Source: Prostheceraeus crozeri (Eukaryota; Platyhelminthes; Polycladida; Euryleptidae). Taken from it: 64,000 nucleotides of DNA. The notes beneath the pieces are model-generated. The model was not told where the DNA came from and searched no databases. It saw only the letters and a program-made list of their open reading frames with translations. The stretch lies in the NCBI GenBank assembly GCA_907163375.1, contig CAJQUW010004605.1:22501-86500 (forward strand), read 5' to 3'. Shown here one piece after another: positions 22,720-37,700 of the stretch (its first letter is position 1; each line of letters opens with the position of its first letter). Position numbers and translations under genes: made by a program.

Positions 22720-25700
22720 GTGAGTTTATCTATGGGAAACTGAATGCATTTCCGACAGTCATTTCTGCGGCCATGCATTTTTATGCCGTACATTCTTTCA
22801 TCTTCATTCAAGTTTTTCCACCGAATATGCCTTTCACTAAATTAGTTTTTCATTGACAACCTCTTTATTCAAATCTGCCACAACCACCGGTAGAGTGGCC
22901 TTGTGGTAGAGTGTTCGCTCTGCATCCGGGAGACCTTGGTTCGAACCTTGGTCGGGTCAAACCCAAGATTTTTAAAATAGGTGCACTCTGCGTTCTTCCT
23001 AAACACTCAGCACAAAAAGAATGAGAGTGGGATGAATGGAACTCGGCCACATGGAAGAGTGGTGTTTCACCGAATGTGCTTCCGAGTATAAACAAGGAAC
23101 ATTTATTTCATTTTTATTTTTTATCGCTCTATATAAACAGAAATTCTTAGCCTGGGATAGATATCACGCACAATTTACAAAGCGAATTACTATATTTATT
23201 ACAACTTTATCTCTTTATATCCTTTTCTGAGACCCCTACTTAATTTCTGTCAACCTGGTGTCTGTACGGGATACGATCACCTGAGCAACAATACCAATGA
23301 TTGAAGTTTCATTTAGGTTACTGACCCCTGAAATTATAAATCAGGTAGTTAGTTTGACAAATTTACTGTGCTTTGATTTCACTCAGAACGACTGAAACAT
23401 GTGAACAGTTGCTCTAACTGTTGTACCGATGACCAAAATGCGTCGTTTCGTACTCAGTGACCTCCTGTACTGAACTCTGACGTTGTTGAAATTCCACTCA
23501 GTCACCTAGTTCTGAGTGATGAGTTGTTGTCAATCGTTCCTTTTTTTGGGGACTGAAAAGGGTACGTTTGGTAGATCGGTTGGTTCAAGTGATTGTTTAT
23601 AGTGCCACATGGATTGTGCTAAAAAACTTCACATTTTACAGAAATGGAAAGTTTTCCATTAACAAAATGGAAAATTTGCCAATTTTAGCTTTTCAACTAT
23701 AAGTAAACTCCAAAATATAGTGACAACTTTTTGTTCCAGACTTTTCTCATTGCTTCAAAATATAGCCTATCGTTGGCAAGATTCACGTCATTCAAGGGCT
23801 GTATAATGATTTACGTCCCCCATCTGTATAGAGAATATGCAATGGTAACAAGGCAATGTTCTTAAAGCTGCAGACAAATTATCGAAATAATAATAAAATC
23901 AAGATTTTTAGACCAATTCTATTAATGTATAACAGCCCACGGCTGTGTTAGCAAGCGCACAAATCACATAAATACGAGTATATATACTTTTAATATGTCA
24001 TGTCGATTGAAATAAGGGTTGTACAAGAGTTTCATGCACTATATGTGTAGTGTATTATATATGTACTACATATATGTTTCTATATATTGTTTGTTCATCA
24101 CATTTGCATTCTTCAACAGGAATGGGATGATGCCTTAGCAGAGTTTGCACAGGATTGGGCTGATCGATGTACTGACAAACACAGCTTGGGGAATGTTTCT
24201 CAGTCGAATTACACTGGAGGCGCAATTGTAAGCGAAAATCTTTCCGGTGGAACAGTGTAAGTGAATATCCACATAACCGTTTTTTCTTTTTCCAATTATT
24301 CAAAAGTTCTGCTATATTTTCAGTATTTACTTACATGCCAACTCAATGATTGATTTTGAATTTAGCATTTGGTTAAATGAAACACCTTTTCATAACTTTT
24401 CTTCATGTTAAATATACGTGTATAAAGAAAACTATGCTAACAGCATTGAAGCTCTTTGGTCAGGGTTGTCATCGTAGTGGCGTGACATAACGTCGACACA
24501 TTATACATGTAGGTCAGCGGAAGCGTGTTAAATGCTTCATAGCTCGATGGTGGTGAATCTGTGGCGACGGTTAAGCATTGATTCTGTAGCTGCCACGAAC
24601 GACAACGATAAAGCGCTGGTACTGTAACTGCCATCAATAGAGATGGTTCGATTCCAATGAATTGATAATTCATGCTGACTAGCGCCTAAGACTGCTTCCT
24701 ACCCCAGAATAAAATAACTCATTGACCTTGGGAGGCCTCAAAGTTAAACAATAAAAACTTACAAGTTCACCATAAGGATTAACATGACAAAAATAGATAG
24801 CCGACACTGACAGAGCTTTCCGCAACTTTCCGCCAATTGATGAATTCGTAAACCAAAAAGAATTGTTGAGTTACTTCTAAGTTTCTGCAAAACAAATTTT
24901 AAGCCATAGACATATATTTTCTGATTGGTCAAAGCATTTGAAATGAATATTTTAAGTGCGTTAAGTAATTTAAATTCAATGTCTTGCTCTGAGCCATCCA
25001 AAAATATCACAAATTTGACAACAATGCTTTTCTAGAAGCAACTTAGTAAGTCACTTAGTTTGCGCATACAAAAGTAGTCCATTTAATAGTAGAAATGTAT
25101 CATGTTGACTGCTGTTGACGGGAGGTAGTTTTTGTATGTCATTGCCAAATAACAATTTTTTGTTCGTCTCCCCGGGCATTTTATTGCAAGAAGTTAAGAT
25201 AAAAACAAGTAGGCTTGTAAATAGCTTACTTGTTTTTATCTTAACTTCTTGCAATAAAAAGCCCGGGAGACGAACAAAAAATTGTTTTTTGGCAATGACG
25301 TAGAAATGTATATTTAGTTGATCTAAAAATACATTTGATTAAATCTTTTCATCTGAAGTATTGTATCTCTAAGTATTTGTTGATATATCGAACGGTCGCT
25401 AAAAGGGTGCGTAAACATCACAGCATTTTGTAGAAATTCAGAAACAATTCAAATATGCATATATCTATAGTCAGTGGTAACTTAATAAATGTCAGGAGAT
25501 TTTTGCAAGCTGATATAAATTCATTCATTACCATCAGCGTTTATATTAAAATTCCCTGCCGTTTATCTATTGAGATGAAAAACTGCTTGTTAAGGTAAGA
25601 GCGTCTAAGGACGGGTAGTGTTGGGAATTAAACCCACTTTTCAAAGCCATAATCCAAGAATAAATATAAAATTAGTGGGAATGCTCCTTGGGAATTACCT

Positions 25701-28700
25701 TTAATAGCCTTGTACGTCGCCAACAATCCAAGGAAGTACTCGTCAAGTTCTCTATAGACATAACTCGACTGATTTTTGTTTAGCCACAGATCATGCTATT
25801 TTGCTAAAATAATGTAGAATCGATAATCTGAAGTGAGGCCAATTATACATGTATTTTTCAGTAAAAGGTGCGAATCTGTCAATCGATCATTCTTAGATTA
25901 GGAAAATAGAGGCCATCTGCTATAGCATTACAGTCTTTGACAACCCACCTCATTGTAGACTACGAAAAACTTTCGACTAAACGTTCTTAAATGAATTGGG
26001 TAGGCTAGATTTTTTAGATCAAATCACAAGAATGCTTTGAATTACAATGTTTTTTGTTGAGTTGACAAATTAAATTCTAATCAGAGCGTAATTATTGTAT
26101 GAAAAAATTTGTTTATTCCCATTCGTTTCCAGTTGATTTTCAAGTTCCACTCAACATGATGCGAAAATTAATTGAGAAAATGAGCAGCTAATTACACTGA
26201 GGTGATGAACAATAATTTTACAATAATGATGGTTTCGGTTTATTAGGTGTGTGAATTAGGTTTCGACAATTGCATGTAAGAAATAGCGTGTGGATTATTT
26301 TAAGATCAGAAGCATCGCATTGTTCACATATTTCTGGAACTATTTGTAGGCCTATATGCATGCAAATAATTTATTTGATAACTAAATAATTTGATTTGAT
26401 TTCATAATCACAGTTGGTAAATCAAGATGAAGAACAAGCTGATTAGCACACATGATTGACGTTTATGTATCGGATTATTTATTTTTTAAAACAATTAAAC
26501 TTTTCAATCCGCTTGTAAAATGGCCTATTTCTTTTGACTATTCGAAAAAGTGGCTGCTTAAATAGATAACCGACGTCTCTATCAGAATGCCTTTCAAGCA
26601 GATATTTATGCACGGATTTCATATAGAAATTCATACAGGAGAGACCAAGTGAAATGATATTTTAGTATGAGAAAAGTTCTATGAGACTATAAACAAGTAA
26701 TTTATGTAAAATTTTCTGTGAATGCAATTCGCAAATCGATTTCTAAATAGCTTCCAATGTAATTAAAGCTTTATTTTGTGCACTTGGAATCAGGGGAAGA
26801 TTGATAATAAAACTCATTGCATTTTCAAATTCACTCAGCACATTTATCCCGAATTGATTGAAACTATTTATGACGTGATGATGGAGTGAAATAAATAATA
26901 ATCTACTAAATAATAGGCGTACGGCTGCGATGAATCGATTATTATGAAAGATATAACCTCTCATTTACTCCGTTATACATTACATTGTGAAGACTTTAAG
27001 AGCTCAGATATGATGAGTTATAATTATGATTATGAGAACATGATGATTTTACGGATGTATACTACAATATTTTGTAGAAAATTGAATGAATGCGCAGTGA
27101 ATAGCTCGCTTATCATTACCGACCGTCCCTGGTGATCAATTACTGAAGCAAGTGAATGAAAAATCATGCGTTCCATGCCTTTTTTGGCTCAATAATAAAG
27201 CATAAAGTGGAGTTGTAAGAGTATTGTGATTTAAAATTACGAGAACGATATGACAGAAATGTTACCACAAATGAAAATGTAATTTTGTGCTTATGAAATA
27301 TATTCGATATGTGACAAATACTGTTAATCCTGGAAACCAGGGTTGGAACCGGACGTCAGCCCGCGCCCTCGGCCGTAAATTTTGACGACCGGCCGAATGG
27401 TCAAGTTAATGAGACCTGTGTCGACCGCTAACGACATTAATTATAGGATAAATTGTTTAGTCTATCAATTACAACATCACGAACATGTAAATGTGGCATA
27501 ATTATGATTCCCGGCAACTTAGCTTCTGTTCAAAACCTACTTTATCTGAAATAAAGCTTGCAGAATCCTACAAACCCAGCCTATATCCACTGTAAAAATA
27601 TTCCAAATCTTGAATAATTTCACTGCATGGGCTGCCCTTATACATGTATACTTACTTTGTATCAGACTTACTAAGTCTTATCTTTTGTAAGATAAGATCT
27701 TTTCAGATCTTACCAGTTGATAATTGAAATTAAAAGAAGTCAATTAAAATTTAAAACTTAAAGTCCGAATATAGTGCGAAGATCAGACGACATCAATGCT
27801 TTTGGTTGTTAAATGACCTTGATGGAACATCAGTGGCACTGGATATATGTAGACAAACGCAAAATATGACTTTTTTCTACTCAAAAGATTTCTAAAAAAA
27901 TCACAAGTAAGATCTTATAAGATCTGATAAGATTTGCTAATAAGACTTAGCACGACTGATACTATCTGGTCAGAACTTGCAAGATTTCCTTAGTAAGATT
28001 AGGTAAGTCATTTCGTCGTTGAATGTATGTTCCAGCTTGGTAAATAACTCGAAGAGTGCTGTTGACAGGGATGAGCCCTATTAATTAATAGCCAATTCCT
28101 CAGTGTGATATTCGGATTCTCACTGAAATTGTTGATGTCATGAATTCTACAGAGGGGAGGGAGTTTAGTGTTTATCAAGTTATACCGCCTCAGTCTTCAT
28201 CTGAATATTTTTTCTTCCAAATTGATAGTACTGCATTAAATTGCTGTATTACCGGTCTCATCTTTAGCAATTTTTTCAGAGAAACTGCTGAACGAATATT
28301 CTTGAAACTTATCAAATAATATCAGTGATATACTTATATACTTACTTTGGGATATACCAAATAATGTCTGTGACGATCAAAGTCTTGAACAATATAGAGA
28401 GACGCCAATCGACGTCCCAGACCCGACAGGCCGGGTTTCAATAGGCCTACCGCCGACCAACCGGTTTTGATAACGTCGGCCACCGGCCTGGTCCCAAAAA
28501 CCCGGCCGGTTCCAACCCGCCTGGAAGCCATCATTTTGTGATAGAATATGTTAAGTCATATCTAATAAAATCGATAAATTAACGATGTTTTCCGAACGAT
28601 GAATCGTGGTGACGACATTCCAAGCTAAGCAGCAAAATTAAGTTCATAATTAATTGCAAATATTCGATTCCATCAATCAATTAACATTTAATCTTTCGGC

Positions 28701-31700
28701 ATGCATCAAGGCGATTATTTTTAAATTGATTTGTTCATCTGCTAATTTTTTGGGCCATTTTATCCCAGGATTGATGTCTCTTTGTTTCAGACTAATAGAG
28801 ATAACCATGTTCGGAGAAGTGAGAAATTGGGATTACATTAATCAAGCGTGCCTTCCGAATACGAAATGTGGACATTATAACACTGTAGGTCGGACGCTCT
28901 TTGATTTCATGTTTTCATGCGAACTACGTGTGAATTTCCTTTTCTAGCTTGTCAGCTGGACGCAGCTACGTTTGGGATGCGGCTACAGTGCATGTAAGAA
29001 CGGAGCAGGGTCAACATACCAGCATTTGGTTTGTGAATTTGCACCATTGTAAGTGGACAATATTCATGTCTCCCCACTCTCGTAGAGGTACATGCAAATA
29101 TAACTCTTAAACAATTCAAATGCCAGTTAATGAAAGAGTTAGCAGCGTCAACATTCCGTATGTCAGGAAATACATGATGTCTTCGTCGATCATTATCAAG
29201 ATCAATTTTCAAGTGACAATGACACACAGAGCGTGGAACGGCTATAGCCGAATAAGAATATGCGGCTATAGCCGACAGAACGGATATATCCTTCTGAATG
29301 ATTATGAATCATTCACAATACTAAATCAATTCTCAATTATTGGGGTTGTTCGTTAAGTAAAATCATGTCGGCAGAAAATTAAACCGATTTAATATTCTGC
29401 CGGGAGAATATTTAAGCGGTTCAATTTTCTGCCGATGGAATTTATGATAAATGAACAACCCCATTATCAATCATTCCTTTGCCAAGCACATGCATTGTAA
29501 AAGCATCTCTTATCAGAAGAACCACGAACTTCAACGGCCAGACTGCAGGCATCTCTGTCAAGTGAAAAGTACGTACATTATCTTTGACTCCATTTTTGCT
29601 CAGTAGTGAATTCAGTGGTGTATTATTCACACCATTCGTCTCTTCACGATCTAAATTTGCTGACTGTGTACGTTCAGTGTGGTGTCAATCTTCTGGTTCG
29701 TTAGAATTCAGCCTTGAATATAATTACCGCCGTACGGCTAGAACATACAACTATTGTGTGTTTCACAATGTGATTTGTCTGAGACCGAGCAACATTGTGC
29801 TAACCGTGTAGCTGAAATAACTATCAGCAAAATAGCTGTTGTCTATTTTGGTCTTCCTAGCTTGAACAAGGCAAGAAGTTGGATTCATTGGCAGTCAGGT
29901 TGATCAATTTACGCACGACGATGCTTCCTGTCTTGAGAAAATGTGACATTCTCATACATGCTGTTTCTCCTTTAATTCGAATCGTAGCACGATATGTATT
30001 TGTGTACAAATTTTCCTCATACATTCTTGTAATGCTTGCCACAACATGTGAATGTCTGTTTATCATCCGAAAGACTTGTATTCCTATAATATTTAATGCT
30101 ACATTGAAGAATTAGCGACACTTCGAAGTTCTAATCGATGAATTTATTTTCCCAAGGATTTTTCCGTTCGTTGGCTGGCGTTTGTGCAGTGCTACTTGTG
30201 AAATCAATGCCAATAAAACATCAAGTAAAATAAAGAATGAAGTTGTGTAATAAATTGGGTAAACACGTACAGTGTCTACGTGTCTCGAATATCTTGCGCT
30301 GAAACGGCTCGAGGTTTGCCTGCATAAAATTCGAATATCATTCGTTTATCAGGGAATCAATCATATACAACAGTTTAAAAAATGTTTCTACACGCATGTA
30401 GTATTTCCTTGGTTATTCTTTTAGATTTAACAGCTGGAAATTATACGCTTCATTCATGTGTTGAACTATGCATGCTTGCGGATTGCCGATAGCGAACAGG
30501 ATTCATGTATTCGTGTGATAAGACATATTGCTCCATGAAAGAAAACGTGCATTGTTAAACAAGAACTAAGCGACATTTACACAGCTAATTTTCTCACTGA
30601 TGAGCTTTGTGTTATAATTAATATTCTTGCCACTTTTCAGTCGATCTGGCGGAATGCCGTCTAGTCCAGACGGACGGAAAAAGTTTCAACATGAGTACTG
30701 GACCAATCTAAAACCAGGAGTAATGAAAGCCCCTGATGCATATCTTCCGACGGAGCCATGTAGTGAATGCATTCAGGGCTATGATTATTGCATGAACGGT
30801 GGTCTATGTGCAACAAAGGAACAATGCGAATCTGATCCAATTAATAATAAGTGTGGTGAGTTAGGGCATAATTACTTTGATGCATGGATCTTGACGCTAG
30901 ACTTTGTGATAATTAAGAAAATGTAATTGAAATGCAATTTTGGAAAAGTTGTGACGTTTTAAAGGAAGGAACAATTGTTTCAAGCTGTGTGCAACTCGTT
31001 GACATAATCCAGCACCGCTTTTTTTGTTTTCCTATGTGTGACTCAAAATGATTTCATGCTATTGAAAAAAGATGTCTCAATGTCAAGAGTACACTGTCAA
31101 AGAAGGATCTTTCATCAAAGCAAAACAAAATGGCTACGAGTCTCTTTGATGATTTGGTAAAGCAGGATACTTTCACTGCTCATTTAACTCCTTCATCGCT
31201 TCCATCTGGTCCAATGTCAGCACTTTTCAACCGGATTACTGCGTGCCGTAATTCCTTCTTGCCGTTCATGTGGAATTAATTATTCTGCAATTGTTGTGCG
31301 ACTGATCTTATTTTTTATATATTTATTAATATTTCTATATAAATATTTTTAATTATTAATTATATATTAAATAATATTGTTAACATTGATCTTTTATTAT
31401 TAAATTCGTCGAGATACACGTAGGTCACTAAACTCAATGTAATTTGTAAGAGAATGAAAATATGTGTTATTTTCTTTATAATATATTATTTACTCGAGCA
31501 CACTTCTTAAATGATTAGATGTATTTGCAGGTATATGTGCAGCATCTTATGCGACTGTACATATAGCTTTTGATTCATTCACAATTGATTCAACAAACTT
31601 CTCTCTCCCTCCACTTGAAATTCTGATAAAGATGTTGCCTTGTACAGGACGGGTCGCCATCTAAATCGCACGATAAATTGCTGTGCAACTTCTTAGCACG

Positions 31701-34700
31701 ATTAATCGACTTTTGTAAATTTGCCAAGCGCTGCTGTAAGCTCAATTTATCATTCGTGGACATACGCGTGGGTCACTAAACTCAATGTAATTAATAATAG
31801 GAGCAAGACCTGATGACAATGTTTCTTTATTGGCAGCACGTTTTATGGACCATACTGAGTATATTTTTTGGTAGGCCATTATTATTTGCATTATTTTTAT
31901 TGATGCTACACGAGTCATTTAATAAGAAAACACTGATTCATTCATTTATAAATCGCACGACTTCAGAGGTCGATGTGTCGCAGCCAACTTTGTGATACCG
32001 GCACTCTTGCTCCGGTCGATGCTTTTACCAGTCCTATAAATTTGGCTACTAGTTGCGAGTACGTCTTTCACCTTCGTCCTGATTGCGTTCAAAGACGAAA
32101 TTATTCTGTACTCTCATTTAGTCACCTCCATGATTGCTATAGGCCTACATAATGTGCAGGTTCTGTTTTGCAAATTTGCAGTGACTTTCACGTGAAAACA
32201 TAGCATACTTCACTTGCAATTGGAAAGGATAACTTTGTAGTAGAGATGGGTTATCTGTGCTCAACTGATGCGCCCCTCGCTTGGCGAATGAAGAAGTCAA
32301 CAAAAGAATGCAGATGTTGATTTGATAAGGATAGTAGCAGCAGTAGAATTATTTACTAATTTTGTTGAGTCACACTTTTCTCATTTTCATGGAAATTTCA
32401 AAAAGAGTATGATGGTAGTCCATTTTGCAATCAGCAACGATTCAGTGATACTCAGGCACACCTCGCAGAGCTCCAGAAAAAGTGTAGAAATCAATGCTTG
32501 CAAGAATCATTCGTTGTATGACAATTCAACTGCCGATTAGGTAAATACCGGTATTCTCTCAAGACAACTGCGGCCATAAAGTTCATATTTGGGTACAGTA
32601 TAACATCTGATGTTTACTAAATCACGCGACAAGTACAACATCCAGAATTTAGAATTCAAAAGAATAGTATCTGATAAATTCCACTTTACTTAATGAAAAC
32701 TATGAAAACTGAATGCTTTTTGTTCGCCATATTATGCCTCAAAGATTGACATTACACTTTATGTTCTGAGCCGCGACGACCAAAACGTAAATCACGCAAT
32801 TTATAGGAAAGACTGAATTGTTTGTCCATAACACTATTATCGACTGCTCTCAGCAACATTTCAATTTTGTGGCAAATCAATCAGATATGCGTAGATTTCT
32901 TAAAGTACTATGGTTAATTCTGGTAGTTGTATATGAAACTTTCATTTTTGTGTCCTTAACTCTACCATGACTAACATCTGATAAAATCAAAATTCAAACT
33001 TTTACTTGAATGCGGGAAGCGAATGGACTCGTTCAATGAAACTGAAGGTGATGTACATGTAGATCTAGTGAGACATTTTCCCACTTGATTTTTTAGTTCA
33101 AGGACATGGTGGAAAGTATTTTCACTTAACATTGTCTCGCATATTCAGTTGATGACTTACAAAATCATTTCTATTTCATTGCAGTCTGTAGGAACGATAA
33201 GAAAACCTGTGAAAGTAATGGAGGGAAGTTTGACGCAGCAAATTGTCGGTGCAAATGTCCAAGTGACAAAATGGGAAGAAACTGTGCTCGTGAGTAAAAT
33301 ACACATATTTGCATGCTAAAACTTCTTGTTACCTATACCCTGTCATAATAACATAATGCAAGACAGGTAGTTGTAGAACAGTGTTTCCACAAATAATGTT
33401 TTTCTCAACCCAAACTTAATGAAGCAAACATCAAGCTTGGAGAGATGGTTCTCTCCGTGCCCGGATTCCCAGTTGCAAAATTAATCAAAAAGAGAGGTAA
33501 ATTTCAACAGGCACTAGATACTTTATTAAAGTCGTGCGAGCTTTCGGCTCGCCTACAGTCAAATGAAAAATCATTCATTCCGGCATAAAGAACTACCAAA
33601 AGAGGTCCATACTAGAATCGTTGTACACAATCAGCATAGACTCTTCCAAACGTATGAATATTTGCACAGTTGCGCAGCTAAACATTCTCTAATTATTTTT
33701 TATTATTTCTTTACCTTACTAATTTTCTTTTTAGTAGTATGCTTGTCCTGCATTTTTGACTTTTAACTTACAGTATTTGTCTGTAATGATTTATTGATTG
33801 TTAGTGTAAATTCTGTTTTCGATCTCCCTTGCTTACCTATCACTTTGTATGTGCATGATTAAGGCGAACAGCCGAAAGCTCGCACGACTTTAATAAAGCA
33901 TCTAGTGCCTGCTAAATTTACCTCTCGTTTTGGTTAATTTTGCATCAATCTTGGAGTTTCAAGAACTCTTCCTGGGCCCCAGACATATCTCAAGTGTATA
34001 TGATAACCCACATGCTCACTCAAAGCAAAAAATGATGAGAACCGTCTTCTTCCAGACAAGATGAAAAGATTGAATTGATTTGTCGAATTCTTCAGCAAAT
34101 TCAGGTTAACTGGTTAAAATGCTGTTTATAATAGGTGGCGTACTTCTATACTAATATACAAATGCGAACTACGATTCAATAAAATTACAATATATACTCA
34201 CTTAAAAACGTAACACCAACACCGACGCAACAGACCAAAACCAAAATAACCACCTAACCCACGAAAGCGAACCGAAGCCAAACCAAGACACTCAATGAAA
34301 CGAAAGACAACACAAGCACAGAAAGACACAATAACTCTAACCAATAAAATCTATTACCAAGAAATCATATATGACCGAAACCACAAACTAAACTATAGCT
34401 CAACTCAAAGCAAAGAAAAACGGTAATCCACCAGTGATCCATTCAAAGAAAAATAACACCGCACAGTTGCTCATAAACATTCTGTATAAGGGATATTGAT
34501 TGAAGAATCATTTGTGTGACAGGTACTGACTTAGTGATATGATGGGAATAATCAAATTCCACCTCCTCTTGACCCATTATAGAAGTTTTTGGTAGCGACA
34601 TCCTATAAGCCTAGAGAAACTGAGGATCACGCAGGAAACGGAGGATATTTTGACCTATTGACTTTATTTCTATCTACTTGCCTGGCATGATGGCTTAAGT

Positions 34701-37700
34701 GAGATTTTCCACTACTTCCTACTTATATGTGATAATGCTAAAATATATTCTTTGTAGGCGCTGTCTTCATCATAAATTTAAAAAATTTAAAAATCCAAAA
34801 CGCTGTTTGCTGGTTCATGGCCACGCTTGTGTGCCATATTGTGTCACATTGTGTGCGCAGAAAGACCGACTTCATGTCTTAACCTTTTCACTACGGAAGG
34901 CATACCGTGTATGCCTTACTAATCATCATGCTATGACACGGTAGAATCTCAAAAATGTAGATATTTAATCACCCTTGAATGAGACATTTGAATATTTTAT
35001 GTCTCCATATTACGATAGTGATATGGAATACCATGTATGCCCTGATTTATGAGAATGATGAATTTGGTGATCAAACCTGTCAAGGAGATAGCCTACATGT
35101 TTACAATTAACTGTCAGCCTATATCAAGATCTAGATATCAATATCCCGGTAAACCAAACCTATCCCCGGTTCATGATGCTTAAAATACACTAAATCCATT
35201 ATCATACTAAAGATAGATCGATTGGTTATAAACATAACGAAGACTTTGACGGCATTCTGCAGACTGTCTGATTTACATGCACATATGTCTCCGGAGTGAA
35301 TTCTTGTCACATGTAATTTACTTATAAAAAATATAAGCACGTTGACTACATTTCCCAGAAGACTTCTTTCAAAAGACCAAAACAACTGTGTTATACTACA
35401 CGGGCCGTGCAATATAACTCTATAAAAGTAATGTTAAACATTTCAACATTAAAAGTGTTTAGCAGCAAACAGTACGCGTAGGATCTAATTTATGAACTGT
35501 GATAAGAGGCAAAACAATTGCCGGTTGCACACAGACCTGGATTACCAGGGCACTTGGAGCAATCGTATCTCGACATCTTGCGAGTTTTCCTTTTCATGCA
35601 GACTCTGCAGCGCTTTTGTGGTCTACATTTCTTTGCGTATGCAGAATTTTTCTCATCACATGTTGTGATAATTTCGAAGTGAAATTGGTCTTGATACTCG
35701 CACAAATGGACTGTCGCTGGCGTACCTGACCAGTCGTAAGAACCAAGTGCCTGATAGTTTCTTCATGAAACTGTAGGTACGGTTTCATTCCACCAGATTT
35801 TTGATAAATGATAAATGCGTTTCTAAGGAGGACTTGAACGAGATACAGTCCGTATTTAACAAACCATTTGTATGTCTTACGTGTCGACGCGTAAGGTTCC
35901 AGGCATCTATCTGTCAAATCGACTCCTCCCATGTGGCGGTTATACATGACAATTGATCTTGGCTTTCTAATCATGCTGTCGGTGGCGTTTCCCTCTCTCC
36001 GACTGTGGGCATCAACGGTCATAGCATGATTTGCAGAGTTGCGTTTCCCACTAGCTTTTTTGTCATCAAAAAGGATCATGAGAATGCTGTCATGCCGCAT
36101 GATCAAAGATTGATGTTTAGAAAATCTTGCATTCCGCAGCTGCGCAGATACTCCACGGCACATACGTATGGTTCCAGTCAGAAGGGTATTATTTTCCAAA
36201 AGAAACTGGGCCAGTTTTAGCGATGAAAACCAATTGTCAATGAAGACATGATACCCCAATCCAAATAGGGGATATAAAAGAGACACCACAGATCTTTCGG
36301 AAATTGACAAACGCTCCCATCCATCAACATGCGAGAACTGAAGCCATGTATCCTTACCACTATACAAATGGAAATTCCACGTGTAACCCGTCTCGGATTC
36401 GCACAGTGAAAACGTTTTAATTCCATACCTCGCACGCTTATTAGGCAAATATTGTCTAAAATGTAATCGCCCTTTGTATAGTAGCACTGTTTCGACGATG
36501 GAAATACATCGTTCTGGCAAGTACGTGTTCATCGCAATGTCTTTCACTAAATCACAGAACGGTTGGACCTTGTGTTCACTTTGAGGGTTCTCAGGTAAAG
36601 ATCGATAATCACAAAAAACGAATGAATTTAGTGATAGCGAAATATCGATCACTTGTGAGACAGCACGCATTCGAAAAGAAGGGATTGTAATGCAGTTCGC
36701 CGCGACTCCAGTAGAGGTGCATCTCGGGCTTTCGACTTATGCCCATCAAGAGAGATATTCCAAAATACTTCCGAATATCATTCTCTGTGACACTGGACCA
36801 AGAGTTTCGAACTTTTGAGCATTCACTTTCAGTCTTTTCATGTACTATCGATTCGTATTAAACTTCATAGCGAGTGTTAGTCCATTCTACAATTGATCTA
36901 AATAGTCTTGGGGCTAAAAATAGGTCAATGAAATATTCGATGTGTTCTTCTGGATTTTCCGGCAAGTTCAAGCAAGGGGATGCACCTGGAGTCCCCAGAA
37001 ATTCCCGCTTGTCTTCCGGTCTTTGGTCCTCTGTGTCACTCACAAATCGCCAACCATCTGTGAAAGTGTCCATCAGTGTGCCGGTGTTATCATCATCGCT
37101 GTCTGATGACGAGTCGGTACTAAAGTTCTCACATTCACTTTCGTCGGAGTTGATTGGGCTCACGTTAAATAGGCTGTTGATAGCAGCGGTTTTTGCAGCG
37201 CGTCGACTCATCATGAAATCAATTTTATCTTTGCATTACTATGTGCGCATGAAGTAGAAGCCTAGTCTAAAATTTGAACGGAATGATAGTATTGATTTTG
37301 ATTGCTATTCCTCGCTGATTGTGCACAAAATTCATAGTCTTCACCTGTGATAGGTATACCATAGCATTCTTCAAATTCCCGAAGGAGAAATAGCAATCTG
37401 CCCGAGCGTAGCGAGGGCAGATTCTATTTTTCCTGAGGGAATTTGAGCAAGAATGCTATGGTATACCTGTTATATATCATGATCCGATATCTGGACTATT
37501 TCTACGAGGAAAGTTCTCAGGGAAAGTTCTACGGGAAGGGATGGTTCTTTGATTATATTTCATGGTATATTTGATAGATGTCTATTCGGATCATGATATA
37601 TATGACAATATACCATGATGCACATAGACATCCCCTCAATAACCCGGGAGTTATTTTCAGAGAATATCCCTACGTTTGGTTTAACGATATCTGTAATTGA

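Noticed and set aside
22890-22960. Possible tRNA gene
   Set aside because: A and B boxes are good, but the acceptor stem does not pair and a non-tRNA body follows, so it is a SINE head.
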